Numbered from the stretch's first letter, positions 1 through 9,597 are shown. The stretch: DNA of 64,000 nt from Curtobacterium herbarum (GCF_016907335.1 NZ_JAFBBT010000001.1:3224001-3288000); one strand, 5' to 3'. Numbers and translations: made by a program. Notes: generated by a model not told the origin, from the letters alone.

Positions 1-3000
1 ATACTTCACCCCAGCAACACGCCCAGTCGAGTCGGACAAGTTGATTGGATTACCACCAGCATACGAGTAGCGGTTAGCGTTCGACGGACTGAGCGGCGCG
101 TCGAGGGTGTCACGTTCAGTCCAGGTGCCGGTTTTTGCGGTTTGCCAGCGGTACCCGAACTTGGTCAGTCCGTTGCTGGTGCTGCTGGAACGGATTCCGC
201 CCTTGAACCCATAGGGGTTCTGCTGCCACTGCGCACTGGTGTCGCCGTAGGAGACGGTCTCGCCGCCGTACGGGGAGTACGACACGACATACGCCTTCGC
301 ACCCTTGTCCGTGATCGCGGCGGCGGGGTTACCGATGCCGTCGATGACCCACATGCTCGTGGTCCCGTCCGTGGTCCGAAGATCCAGCGGACGGCCGCTT
401 GCCGGGTCACTCAACACGGACGCGGTCCCGACACCAGCGACGATACGCGCGGTGATCACGGGGACACCGTTGCGGTCGGACGTTCCATACGTGTACTGGT
501 ACGCCTTGCCGCCGTCGGTGGCCTGGGAGAGCAGCTTGTTCATGTCGGCGCCGGCGTAGGTGTAGCTGGTCTTGACGCCGTCCTTTGTGGAGGCGGTCAT
601 CTGCTGCGCACCGTTGTATGTGAAGGTCTCCCCCGGAGCGGCGGTCATGTTGCCCGTGCCGTCGTACTGGTAGCCGGCGGTGGTGATCTGACCGACGGCG
701 TTGAAGCTGAACTTTGTGTCGGTCTTCACATCACCCGACGCAACGTCGGTGGCGAGAGCGCGGGTGCGGTTGCCAGCGTCGTCGTACGTGAACTTCCAGT
801 TGGTCGGCTTGGAGCCGCCGGTCTGGGTCACCGAGGTGAGCCGGTCCGTCGGGGCGTCGTCGTCGGACTTGTATCCGTACTCCGTGACCAGGCCGGAGTC
901 GGCCTGGTTGGTGGTGTTGTCCTTGGACCACTGCAGCTTGTCGCGGTCGTTTGCCTCGTTCGCGGCGCAGGTGCCGCCCGCAGTGGTGTCCGCGATGTAG
1001 CAGTACGTGGTGTCAACGATCGGGTTCGACCGGTTCTCGTCGCCCCACGCTTGGATGCGTGTGATCTTGCCGGACTTGTCGTAGGTCGTCTTCTGGTGCG
1101 CTTCCCACACCTCCGGATCCTTCGACGTGTCCGGGTTGGGAGTTGCGTTGAGCCATACGTCCGTGCGGCGGCCGCTGTTCTTATCGGTCTTGTACAGCTG
1201 CTTCGCGGTGCCGGCGCCACTCGGGTACGTCGTCGTGGTCAGCGCACCGGACGAGTCGTAGTCGTGCGTGACAGTGCCCTGCGCGTCCGTGACCGTGACG
1301 GTGTTCCCGGCGAGGTCGTAGCCGTACGACACCTGCCCGCCCCCGGCAGAGTTCACCGTGCTGACGATCCGGTTCTGCTGGTCGTAGCCGTTGGTGATCG
1401 TGCCGGTCGCTGAAGCCTGACCGGTCTGGTTGCCGTTCGCGTCGTACGTGTTCGTCACGGTGGCGGTGCCGTCACTGAATGACGTCGTGGTGCCCCGGTC
1501 GTCGTTGTCGTAGCCGAACGTGGTCGTGTTGCCACGGCCGTCCGTCTCGGTCTTCACCCGACCGAACGCGTCGTAGGTGTAGTCCTTCACCCCGACGCTG
1601 GTGCCGGTCGGCGGCGTGATCTTCGACAGCTGCTTGTTCGCGTCGTAGGTGTACTTCGTCGGGTTGCCGGAGTTGCCCGGCGCGGTCGCCTGCTTCACGG
1701 TGCCGTCACCGTTGTAGTCGATCGTCGCCTTCGACCCGGCGACCGAGCCCGACTGGGACGACGTCTGGTTGCCGTAGTCGTCGTACTCCATGCTCGAGCT
1801 CGAGCTGGAGCTGCTCGTGACCTTCGAGGGCAGGTACGCCGCGGCGGACGAGGACGAGCCGTACTCCGCTGACGACGACGAACCGGAGCCCGACTGGGAT
1901 GCCGTCAGGGACTGGCTGTCGTTCTTGTCGTACTTGTTCGAGGTCGTGCCGGTGCTGTCGGCGCCGGCCGCGCCGACCTGGGAGGTGGCGACACCGTTGT
2001 TGGCCGAGTTGTACGACTTCGACCGCTCGCGGTTGATCGGGTCGACGGTCTTGGTGACCAGGTCCTTGCTGTCCAGCGTGTACGTGGTGTGCTTCGCGTT
2101 CGCGACCGTCGCGCTCTGGTCCGAGCGGGGGTCCGCGACCTGGGTGGAGGTGTCGCTGACGTAGGACAGCCGGGTCACTGCGGTTCCGGGCGAACCGGCC
2201 GTCGTGTTCGACTGGGAGACCTTCGTCACCCGGTCGTTGCCGTCGTAGGTGAACGACGTGACGCCGCCGTTCGGTGCAGTGATCGAGGTGAGGTCGCCGC
2301 TCGTGTACCCGAACGTCGTCTTCTTGCCGGTCGCGTCGGTGTAGGTGGTGATGTCCCCGGTGGCGTTCTTCGTCCACGAGACCGACCGCGACGAGCTGCC
2401 GCTGGTTTGCGTGAACGTCTGCACACCGTTCGCGTAGGACGACTGCAACGTCTTGGCGCCATCAGAACCGGCGGTGGAGACGATGGAGGTGAACGCGAAG
2501 GTCTTGGTGCTGTCGTACGTGAAGCGGACCGTGTTGCTGTTGCGGTCCTCGATCGACTTCGGCAAGCCGGCGAGGTTGAAGTGGATGATCTGGTTCGTCG
2601 TCCACCCCTTCAGCTGGTATTCGTCTGTCGCACTGAGGGTGCGGGTGAGGGTTTGCTGCAGCCCGGCCGGGGTTGTGAAGGCGCCGGTGCCGGCACGTGT
2701 GAACTGCCACGCGGTGCCCTGTGCGTCGAGGTACACGACACCGAGCGCGTTCGCCGTGAGGGTACCTGCGCTGGCGAGGCTGTACTGCCACCGGTTGGCG
2801 TCCATCGTCGCGGTGTTCGCCTCGTGCGTGGACCGAGAGTTGTAGGCGGCGCCGATCGGCGCCGACGACGTCGCACCCGGCAGGCTCATTGCTGCGGTCG
2901 AGACCATCAGGTTGCCCGTACCGACATCGACAGAAGCGGAGGTCTGGTCAGAGACGGTGAACGGCAACCGAGTCGCGGACGTGCGCTGGCCCGTCTGGTT

Positions 3001-3600
3001 CGTGTCTGCCGGGCCGCCGGGCAGGGAGTTGTAGGTGCCCTGCAGGTCGACGACGAAGTTCAAGGTGCCCGCACCCTGGTTCTTGATGCGGATGTTGCCG
3101 TTGGAACCGACCGGAGCGATGACGGTGGTCGTCTGTATCGACCCTTCCTCGCTGTACAGCGACTGGATCCCCGGCTCAGCCGCACCATCCGCCCAGACCT
3201 TCGCCGAAGCGGCACGAGTGTCCTGATTGACGGCGGTGACGGTCATCGCAACTGCGGAGAGGCCGGCTTCGACCGTCGGCACTCCTGCGCGTGCGCCGGC
3301 GACCTGCACCGCGATGGAGCTCCCCGAGGGGATGCTTGTGCCGGTACGAGTGTCCGCCAGCCGGCCGGTCTGCGGGGTGAATCCGCCACCCGGGTTGTTC
3401 TGAACGAAGTAGCCCTGGATGCTGACGACGAGGTCCAACGTCGCACCGCCGCTGGTGTTGTCGACCGTCAGCTTGCCGGCGTCCCCAAGGGACACCTGCG
3501 ACGAGAACGACGTGTTGCCCGGGTCGGACGAGTACGAAAGCCGGCCAGAACTACCGGCGCCGGTCGAGGGGAAGACGCGGATCGCGCCGCCATGCTCCGC
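1..3600 (-). pseudogene. RHS/YD-repeat protein, N-terminus missing, C-terminus off the left edge
   Basis: One continuous minus-strand frame runs from about 3600 to base 1 without a stop. It reads as a bacterial cell-surface RHS protein. The first ~250 codons are wall-associated repeats of the type LADTRTGTSIPSGSSIAVQV, followed by many YD repeats (FTYDGNDRVTKV, YTYDAFGRVKTE, TYDANGNQTG) and, near the edge, the RHS core end (NANRYSYAGGNPINLSD). A variable toxin tip and its immunity gene would lie to the left, outside the window. Upstream of about 3585 homology stops: no signal peptide or convincing start is seen, and the opposite strand there carries another gene's codons. The gene therefore looks 5'-truncated, like an orphan RHS fragment. 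GC is lower than in neighbouring genes, suggesting transfer. The family is sure; the truncation is inferred. Confidence 0.85.
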
Positions 3601-3714
3601 GCGGTCGACTCCGGCCACCGTGGGGACCTGCACGCGGTCCTCAACGACCTGGCCACGGGGTTGTTCGAGCAGGCCGCGACGGCCGGCCCGGCACCGGTGG
3701 ACTCCCCGGACTGA
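3583..3714 (+). pseudogene. 3' fragment of an unidentified gene, cut at the RHS junction
   Basis: From about 3583 the plus strand reads AMLRAVDSGHRGDLHAVLND and on to a TGA at 3712-3714. Third codon positions are nearly all G or C, as in the genome's real genes. Left of about 3583 this frame becomes antisense to the RHS gene and loses that signature. The stretch is best explained as the last ~40 codons of an older gene whose 5' part was lost when the RHS fragment arrived. I do not recognise the family. An ATG at 3592 exists but has no good ribosome binding site. Confidence 0.4.
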
Positions 3715-3791
3715 CTCCACCGCCGGACAGCAGCGGCGTCGGCGTACCGTTCCGGGGGAGCACACACCGACCCGCTCACCGAGAGGACACG

Positions 3792-3902
3792 TTGACTGCC
3801 GCATTCACCGGCGTGGGTTTCGAACCGATCCCCACGGCGATCGTCGCAGTGTTGGCTGCTGTGATCATCGCCGTGACCATCATCAGGAGCCGCCGCAGAT
3901 GA
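3792..3902 (+). CDS. 36-residue single-span membrane peptide
   Basis: A TTG start at 3792 follows GAGAGGA (3781-3787) at a workable spacing. The product is a short hydrophilic N-terminus, one hydrophobic segment (residues ~14-31, AIVAVLAAVIIAVTII) and a positive end RSRRR. This is the layout of a small one-pass membrane peptide with its basic end in the cytoplasm. It is the first of three tiny membrane proteins between the RHS fragment and the MFS gene. Function is unknown; a hydrophobic toxin peptide or a membrane-protein modulator are both possible. The call rests on the binding site, the topology and strong GC bias at third positions. Confidence 0.5.
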   Translation: MTAAFTGVGFEPIPTAIVAVLAAVIIAVTIIRSRRR

Positions 3903-4003
3903 GCGGGAGACGAGCGACAAGCCGGTGACGATGGTCCGGGTCGCGATCGAGCAGTTCATCCGGCTCACGCCGAACCTGCACAGCCGCCGGCGTGGAGGTC
4001 GAG

Positions 4004-4219
4004 ATGCCTGACGCCATCGGGGCATGGCTGGCCGGAGCGGCCCTGCTCTGCGCCGGCCTGACGTTCGCCCTCTGGCCGCGTCGGGTCGCGGAGTTCCTGA
4101 AGGACGTCGGCGGAAGAACCACCACACTCGCTCGTATGCCCGAGCAGCGACGGACCGCCGGGATCAGGGTGGTCTTCGTGAGCATGCTCGTCCTGGGCGT
4201 TGCAGCGAACGCGTCGTAG
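4004..4219 (+). CDS. 71-residue two-span membrane protein
   Basis: The product has a hydrophobic segment at residues ~6-23 (GAWLAGAALLCAGLTFALW), a basic loop, and a second segment near the C-terminus (VVFVSMLVLGVAA). An in-frame GTG lies at 3992, but GGAGG at 3994-3998, five bases before the ATG at 4004, decides the start. A possible 28-codon reading frame (GTG 3925 to TGA 4009-4011, MTMVRVAIEQFIRL...) overlaps this start by 8 bp and could couple translation; it is too short to call. No family recognised. It sits 101 bp after another small membrane peptide, and the two may be co-transcribed. Confidence 0.55.
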   Translation: MPDAIGAWLAGAALLCAGLTFALWPRRVAEFLKDVGGRTTTLARMPEQRRTAGIRVVFVSMLVLGVAANAS

Positions 4220-4372
4220 ATCGGCTACCGACGCGTGCTGTTCCACAGCCAGCCGAAACTGTTGCGAGGAGCTCGGAGCTGTCCATTTCGATCATTGGGG
4301 CGTTTCCAACGCACTGTCGACCACATGAGAAAGCCTGTGCGCGCTCACTCCGCCGCCGACTCCTTCAGGAGA

Positions 4373-4522
4373 TCATCGCTGACGGCGCATGAACACAACT
4401 ACTCCACAGACCACAACGAGGATCGCCACCCCGGCAAACCAGAGAACTGGAGGGATTGAGTTGCCTTGATTGGGGTTCACGGCGGCAAGCATGGCGCCGA
4501 GTACTACTGATTTTGTCATCAT
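4373..4522 (-). CDS. 49-residue single-span membrane protein
   Basis: The frame begins with two consecutive ATG codons (4522 and 4519). GAGGA directly precedes them, which fits the second ATG slightly better. The product has a polar N-terminal third, then a strong membrane segment (residues ~25-44, PVLWFAGVAILVVVCGVVVF) and a basic end MRRQR. It is convergent with the 71-residue membrane gene. The surrounding DNA has lower GC than the window average, so this belongs to the accessory stretch next to the RHS fragment. No homology recognised. Confidence 0.45.
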   Translation of the reverse strand: MMTKSVVLGAMLAAVNPNQGNSIPPVLWFAGVAILVVVCGVVVFMRRQR

Positions 4523-4866
4523 TCCTCAACAGTCGAGGGCTGCTTCGTCGGACGTGCCGAAGTAGCTTCTCCAGGTCTTGTGCAGCGCACTGTTGCTGTC
4601 GGCGCAGCAAACAGGCCAAGAACCCCTCAAAGTGATGCACGCAGCTCTGCAGTCCCCGTGACGGCGCTGTGCATCCACTTGAACGGTATCGGTAGTGAGA
4701 CTCCAGCTTCGACTGACGCACCCGCATCGCAACGGTCGATAGGCTTCAGAGATGCTCACTGCAGGGGATTGATCGGGAGCCGCGCTCGTCTCTGAGCGCG
4801 CGGCCTTCCGATCCACTTCATCAGCACGCCCCCAGGGCGTGCTCGTGCCCCTGGAGTCCCACGCTC
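4523..4866. other. Lower-GC intergenic stretch, no convincing gene
   Basis: About 340 bp between the small membrane gene and the MFS gene. Base composition is clearly less GC-rich than elsewhere. A 96-codon minus frame (4526-4816) is open, but it has scattered Cys and Ser residues, no GC third-position bias and no recognisable motif, so I do not call it. The 3' part contains GGAG just before the MFS start. Confidence 0.5.
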
Positions 4867-6057
4867 ATGTCCACACGGACTGCGCGTCTTCGTGACGCGC
4901 TCGCAACACCACATGTCCTCCCGACCTTCTCCGCCGCACTGACCGGCCGCGCGGCGTACGCACTCGTCCTCCTCCCGCTCCTCTACGCCGTCTCCGATGC
5001 CACCGGCTCGATCGCACAGGCAGGCGTCGCGGTCGCCCTCTACGGCGCCGGCGCGAGCCTCCTGGCCCCTGCCCGCGCATGGCTCATCGACCGGCACGGT
5101 GCCCGCCCGGTCCTCGGGGCCCTCGTGCTCCTCTTCGGCGGGGCGGTCGCCGCGCTGGCGATCACATCGCTGGCGGACGGTCCGAACGCGCTGCTCATGG
5201 TCCTCGCCGTTGCCGCGGGCGCGGTCGCTCCGCCGATCGGACCGACCATGCGCGTCGCCTGGGGAGCGCTCGTCCCGGAAGGGGACCTGCTGCGCAAGGG
5301 ACTGAGCTTCGATGCCGTCGTCGAGGAACTGCTCTACCTCGTCGGTCCGGCCGTCGCCGGGCTGGCGCTCGCGGTGGTCGACCCGGGACTCGCACTGTTC
5401 GTCCCGGCCGTGCTCGTCGTCGTCGGCGGTCTGCTGTTCGTCGCGACTCCCACCGTCGGAGCGATGGGCGGGCGTCCTCGTGGCGAGACCGTCGAACGTC
5501 GTCGTTCCCTGCTCGCAGAACGTCGGTTCGTCGCCGTCCTGTTGCCGGCGCTCGTCGCGGGCAGCATCTCCGGCAGTCTCAGCGTCGCCGTGCCGGCGGT
5601 CCTGTCCGACCACGGGGGTGCAGCTGCGGCCGGTGTGGCGCTCGGGCTGTTCGCGGGCGGGAGTGCCGTCGGTGGACTGGTCTACGGCGCGGTGAAGGTG
5701 CCCGGTTCCCCCGCGCGGCAACTCGTCGCACTCGCGCTCGGGCTGCTGACGCTCTCGTCACTCATCGCGGTGGTCACCGGTGCCGTGGCGGTCAGCGTCG
5801 TGGTCGCGGCCGCCGGCGTCTTCTTCTCCCCCGTCATGATCGTCGCGTACATGGCCGCGCACACTGCCGGTGGTGAGCACCGTCAGAACGCGGCGACCAC
5901 CTGGGTCAACACGAGCCACAACGTCGGCGGCGCGATCGGCAGCGCACTGGCGGGGGTCCTCATCGCGGCCGCGGGCACGCCGTTCGCCGTCGCGGTGATG
6001 GCGACGGTCGCGCTCCTGCTGCTCGTCGTCTCCGGAGTGCTCGCCCGGCGACGATGA
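4867..6057 (+). CDS. MFS transporter, 12-span drug-efflux type
   Basis: A 396-residue integral membrane protein with about twelve hydrophobic segments in two halves and a basic central loop (near residues 200-220, RPRGETVERRR). The first cytoplasmic loop carries the MFS motif A-like LIDRHGARPVLG (residues ~75-86). It would exchange small molecules for protons across the cytoplasmic membrane. GGAG lies before ATG 4867. A TetR-family C-terminal remnant follows downstream, as expected for a regulator-exporter pair whose regulator has decayed. Substrate cannot be predicted. Confidence 0.85.
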   Translation: MSTRTARLRDALATPHVLPTFSAALTGRAAYALVLLPLLYAVSDATGSIAQAGVAVALYGAGASLLAPARAWLIDRHGARPVLGALVLLFGGAVAALAITSLADGPNALLMVLAVAAGAVAPPIGPTMRVAWGALVPEGDLLRKGLSFDAVVEELLYLVGPAVAGLALAVVDPGLALFVPAVLVVVGGLLFVATPTVGAMGGRPRGETVERRRSLLAERRFVAVLLPALVAGSISGSLSVAVPAVLSDHGGAAAAGVALGLFAGGSAVGGLVYGAVKVPGSPARQLVALALGLLTLSSLIAVVTGAVAVSVVVAAAGVFFSPVMIVAYMAAHTAGGEHRQNAATTWVNTSHNVGGAIGSALAGVLIAAAGTPFAVAVMATVALLLLVVSGVLARRR

Positions 6058-6171
6058 TCGCGCTCCACTGACCCGGGCGGATCGAGCGGGGACCGGGTGA
6101 CGAGGACGAGCGCACGGGTCACCCCCTGAGCACGGCGGCCGGGGCGACGTCCACGTTCACCCGGCCGCCCG

Positions 6172-6333
6172 GTCGGACCGGACCGCCACCCTCCGGGGCC
6201 AGAGCTGCTCGACGCGGCCCGCCGCCTGCACGCACTGGTCGACGGCCTGGCCGTGCACCTCCTCCTCCGTGCGGGCGAAGGAGACTGGGCCGTCGAGACA
6301 CTGCGCGAGGAACTGCAGCGACTGCGCGCCTGA
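6172..6333 (+). pseudogene. TetR-family regulator, C-terminal remnant
   Basis: The plus frame ending at TGA 6331-6333 reads LHALVDGLAVHLLLRAGEGD then WAVETLREELQRLRA. This is the typical last ~45 residues of a TetR-type ligand-binding domain. No matching helix-turn-helix or earlier part is present upstream; only about 100 bp separate this tail from the MFS stop codon. It is a remnant of a regulator (normally ~190 residues), probably the former regulator of the exporter. The family assignment rests on a short stretch. Confidence 0.5.
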
Positions 6334-6346
6334 CGAGATCGGTCGC

Positions 6347-6721
6347 TCAGTCGGTCGCCGGCCTGCTGAACAGGTTGACGACGTTGCCGTCGGGATCACG
6401 GACGAGCGCGGAGCGGTTGCCCCAGGGCATCGTCGTCGGTTCGAGCACGACGTCGTCGCTGCCGAGCTGCAGCCTGGCGAACTCACCGTCGACGTCGGCG
6501 ACCTCGAACTCGATGATCACCGACCTGTTGGCAGCGGGAGTGACGGCGCCGTCGAGCATCGCGACGGTGGCGGTGCTGGCGATCGCGAGGTCCGCGCCGG
6601 GGCCGCTGAACTGCGCGAAGACCGGGGCGGGGCGCTCGGCCTGCTGGCCCGTGACCCGTTCGTAGAAGGCGACGAGGCCGTCGAGGTCGTCGGTGACGAT
6701 GCGGACGGATGTGAACGACAC
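6347..6721 (-). CDS. VOC (glyoxalase/bleomycin-resistance) family protein
   Basis: A 124-residue protein with the paired beta-alpha-beta-beta-beta layout of the VOC superfamily (SVRIVTDDLDGLVAFYERVT; ALVRDPDGNVVNLFSRP). VOC proteins bind a metal or a drug; the exact reaction is not predictable here. GTG 6721 is chosen because GGAGG lies six bases upstream, while the longer frame has no binding site. It lies 98 bp downstream of a WYL-domain regulator on the same strand, a pairing common in actinobacteria, so that regulator may control it. Confidence 0.8.
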   Translation of the reverse strand: MSFTSVRIVTDDLDGLVAFYERVTGQQAERPAPVFAQFSGPGADLAIASTATVAMLDGAVTPAANRSVIIEFEVADVDGEFARLQLGSDDVVLEPTTMPWGNRSALVRDPDGNVVNLFSRPATD

Positions 6722-6819
6722 GGGGATCCTCCAAGGGAGTGGGTGAGTCGGAGACACCAGCCTCACCGGTGGTCGCGACACCGTCCTGTCGGTGTTCCGC
6801 GGGATCCGTCGGCTGCGGA

Positions 6820-7515
6820 TCAGTCGTCGACGACCGAGCGGAGTCGTCCGTACTGGATCGCGAGGTCCTCGGGCCGGACGGTGCGGACCGGGGGCCGTTC
6901 ACCGGTGACCGTCACCGACAGCATCCGGTCGCCGCGGAACGCCCGCACGCCGTCCCGCAGCCGACACCAGGCGATGAGGTACCACTGGCCGTCCTTCGCG
7001 ATCGACCCCAGCGGTTCGACGTCCCGGGTGGACTCCGCACCACTGGCGTCCTGGTAGCGCAGCCGCACGACACGATCGGCGCGCAGCGCCTCGGCGAACT
7101 CGGCCGGCACGACCGGCTCGTCTCCGCTCTCGAGGAAGTGCACCCGGGAGGCGACGGCGTTGACCCGTCCCGCGTCCCGGTCCGGCATGACCGCGAGCAC
7201 CTTCCGGGCGGCGGTCCGGGCGGGTTGCCGGAACGGGCTGTGCTGCAGCGCGCTGAGTCCGATCACCACCGCGAGGGCTTCGTCGAGCGTGAAACCCGCG
7301 GGGCCGAGCGTGGCTGCGGCATCGATGACGTACCCACCGGTCCGGCCGGGCTCCGCCCAGATCGGCAGACCGGACTGCTGCAGTGCGGCGAGGTCCCGCT
7401 CGATGGTCCGCACGGACACGTCGAACCGTTCTGCGAGACGACGCGCGCTCCGCGGCCGCGGTGACACTGCCCGCAGCTCCTCCACGACACCGTAGAGACG
7501 ATCGGTGCGGTTCAC
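6820..7515 (-). CDS. YafY-type HTH/WYL transcriptional regulator
   Basis: 231 residues. The N-terminal winged helix-turn-helix (residues ~1-60) contains SARRLAERFDVSVRTIERDL; the C-terminal half is a WYL domain with the signature WYLIAWCRLRDG. WYL domains sense ligands or nucleic acids and regulate nearby genes. GTG 7515 is preceded by a GATGAT box with six bases between, which fits a leaderless start. The VOC gene follows on the same strand and is the most likely target. Confidence 0.85.
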   Translation of the reverse strand: MNRTDRLYGVVEELRAVSPRPRSARRLAERFDVSVRTIERDLAALQQSGLPIWAEPGRTGGYVIDAAATLGPAGFTLDEALAVVIGLSALQHSPFRQPARTAARKVLAVMPDRDAGRVNAVASRVHFLESGDEPVVPAEFAEALRADRVVRLRYQDASGAESTRDVEPLGSIAKDGQWYLIAWCRLRDGVRAFRGDRMLSVTVTGERPPVRTVRPEDLAIQYGRLRSVVDD

Positions 7516-7630
7516 CGTCCCATCATCCGCCAGGTCGGCCCGGTGCGGTGCAGACCACGCCACCTCGTTCCGCTGCGGGGACAGACCGTCAGGTCGGGGA
7601 CGGCCCCGTACTCCCTGACGCGGACAGAGG

Positions 7631-7665
7631 AACGGGCGCCACGGTCGACGACCGTGACGCCCGTT
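7631..7665. terminator. Rho-independent-type hairpin after the protease gene
   Basis: Two 17-base arms with a single mismatch (AACGGGCG and CGCCCGTT at the ends) meet almost without a loop. It sits 24 bp past the protease stop codon on that gene's strand. There is no clear U-run, as is usual in high-GC actinobacteria. It could also serve transcripts from the left. Confidence 0.7.
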
Positions 7666-7688
7666 GCTCCGCGCAGACGCGCAGGCGG

Positions 7689-8417
7689 TCAGATGCCCGC
7701 CGTGCTCCGGATCCACGAGGACGCCTGTGCGAGCAGCGCGTAGTTCGACCCGGCCCGGGTGTTCGCCCCCGGGTCGGCGCTGTCACCGGTGGAGCACACG
7801 CCGACGACCTTGCCGTTGACGATGAGCGGCCCGCCGGAGTCGCCGTGGTTCGAGGCTCCCGAGACGCCGGTCACGTGCTGCGCCCGGCCGCCGAACGCGT
7901 CGGTGCTCGCCCCGGTCAGGGACACGGACGCCTGGTACAGCCCGTCGGACTGCACGGCGTTCGCACGGAGGCCGTAGCCCTGGATCGTGCCGGTGCCGCT
8001 CGACTTCGCGGTCGCGGCCAGGTCCAGCTGCGTGTACGACGACAGGGCGTACGCGGTGCGCAGGTGCACGAGGGCGACGTCGCCGGTGGGGGCGGCGCTG
8101 ATCCGGTCGACGGCGACGGGGGTGCCGCGGTTGGCCGTCGAGTTCGAGTGGTAGACGTTCATCGCCCCGATGCCGTCGATGCAGTGCCGGGCGGTGAGGA
8201 CCCAGGACGCGCTGATCTGCTCGCCGGTGCACGAGCTGGCGTAGCCCGCGGGGATCGTGCCTCCCGTCGCCTGCAGCTGGACGATCGACGCCGTCGCCGG
8301 GGCCTTCTCGCCGCCGACGACCCTGGTGGACGCGGTGAGCGCCGAGGCGGGCGCGGCGGCGAACAGGCCGGCGGCGATGACGGTGGCCACGGCTGCGGCC
8401 GCGATGGACTTCTGCAT
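7689..8417 (-). CDS. Secreted trypsin-like serine protease (S1 family)
   Basis: 242 residues with a Sec signal peptide (residues 1-26, cleavage after ASA). The mature N-terminus contains VVGGE (33-37) as in trypsins. The catalytic triad is visible: His78 in TARHC, Asp113 in GDVALV and Ser194 in GDSGGP. Cys63/Cys79 can form the usual disulfide. AGAGGAG precedes ATG 8417. The gene stands alone with a hairpin behind it. It is probably an extracellular endopeptidase; specificity is not predictable. Confidence 0.9.
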   Translation of the reverse strand: MQKSIAAAAVATVIAAGLFAAAPASALTASTRVVGGEKAPATASIVQLQATGGTIPAGYASSCTGEQISASWVLTARHCIDGIGAMNVYHSNSTANRGTPVAVDRISAAPTGDVALVHLRTAYALSSYTQLDLAATAKSSGTGTIQGYGLRANAVQSDGLYQASVSLTGASTDAFGGRAQHVTGVSGASNHGDSGGPLIVNGKVVGVCSTGDSADPGANTRAGSNYALLAQASSWIRSTAGI

Positions 8418-8571
8418 GTCGACTCCTCTGTCGGTGAAGCACAAGACAGTTGCGCACTGCAACTGACTCGTATCCTCACCCGCGACAGCGGGTCGCACCA
8501 GTCCGCTCTTCAGCGGACCCGGGCGCCCGACCGCCCAACCGCCCAGCCGGCCCGACCGGCCGAACCGGCCC

Positions 8572-9597
8572 TCAGCCCCGCAACGGCGGCGACGCCGGCA
8601 CGCCGTGCTCGTCCGCGAACCCGGCCACGAGGTCACGCATGGCGTCCTCGGCACTGTGCCGCGCCTCCCACCCGAGCACGTCGCGCGCCCGGTCGGTGCG
8701 CATGATCGGCACCCCGGCGGCGATGTCCACCCAGCCGGCGTCGGTGGGCTGCAGGCGCAGCCGCCAGGTCAGCGTGACGAGCCCGCGGACCAGGCCGAGC
8801 GGGACGCGGACCGCGCCGAGCATCCCGAACACACGCGCCATCCGCGGCGGTGTGAGCACGGGGGTGGCGGCGATGTTGAACGCCCCGGCGGCCCGCCGGT
8901 CGATCGCCCGCCAGTAGGCGTCGGCCAGGTCGTCGGCGTGCACGGCCTGGAACACGAACGGGTACGGCAGCGGCAGCACCGCCCAGCGGATCCAGCGCAC
9001 GATCCGCATCGGCACCAGGTGCCCGAGGAACAGTCCGCGGATCTCGGCGGCGGCGTCCCGCTGGAAGACCAGCCCGGGGCGCAGCCGGGTCACGACGACG
9101 TCCGGGTGCTCACGTTCGAAGCCGTCCATGGCCCGCTCGTTCTCGGCCTTGTGGATCGAGTAGGTCGCCGTCGGGATGCCGTCGGTCGGCCAGGACTCGT
9201 CGACCGGGGTGCGCTTGCCGTCGGCGTCGACCCCGCGGTAGGCGCCGACCGAGGACGCGACGACGACCTGCGGCACGCCCGCGGCCGCGACGGCAGCCAG
9301 GACGTTCGCGGTGCCGCGGACGTCGGTGCGGTGCTGCGCGTGGATGTCGTGCGTCGGCTGCAGCGCCCACGCCAGGTGGACGACGGCGTCGGCACCGCGG
9401 AAGACGGCCGTCAGCCGGTCGATCGCGTCCGGGGCGCCGACGTCGACCGCGTGCCAGAGCGCACTGTCGTACGGCTGGGCGCGCAGGTCGGGCTGTCGAC
9501 GCGCGACGCCGACCAGGTCGACGCCGGCGTCCCGAAGACGACGGAGCAGCGCTGTCCCGACGTTCCCGGTGGCGCCGACGACGACCACCCGGGTCAT
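8572..9597 (-). CDS. NAD-dependent epimerase/dehydratase (extended SDR)
   Basis: 341 residues. The Rossmann motif GATGNVG lies at residues 8-14, and the catalytic pair is YSIHK, as in extended short-chain dehydrogenases acting on nucleotide sugars or similar substrates. The ATG at 9597 overlaps the stop of the upstream zinc dehydrogenase by 4 bp, so both are translated from one message. The substrate is unknown; pairing with an alcohol dehydrogenase suggests a shared catabolic or detoxifying role. Confidence 0.85.
   Translation of the reverse strand: MTRVVVVGATGNVGTALLRRLRDAGVDLVGVARRQPDLRAQPYDSALWHAVDVGAPDAIDRLTAVFRGADAVVHLAWALQPTHDIHAQHRTDVRGTANVLAAVAAAGVPQVVVASSVGAYRGVDADGKRTPVDESWPTDGIPTATYSIHKAENERAMDGFEREHPDVVVTRLRPGLVFQRDAAAEIRGLFLGHLVPMRIVRWIRWAVLPLPYPFVFQAVHADDLADAYWRAIDRRAAGAFNIAATPVLTPPRMARVFGMLGAVRVPLGLVRGLVTLTWRLRLQPTDAGWVDIAAGVPIMRTDRARDVLGWEARHSAEDAMRDLVAGFADEHGVPASPPLRG

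Noticed and set aside
142..3582. Long plus-strand frames over the RHS region
   Set aside because: They are antisense to a clearly recognisable RHS/YD-repeat frame; their Arg/Val/Gly-rich products have no motif. Only the last part (3583-3714) has independent support.
3925..4011. 28-codon frame between the two plus-strand small membrane genes
   Set aside because: Good codon bias but too short, with no binding site or membrane segment; mentioned only as possible coupling for the next gene.
4526..4816. 96-codon minus frame in the low-GC stretch
   Set aside because: No third-position bias, no motif, no ribosome binding site; composition looks random.
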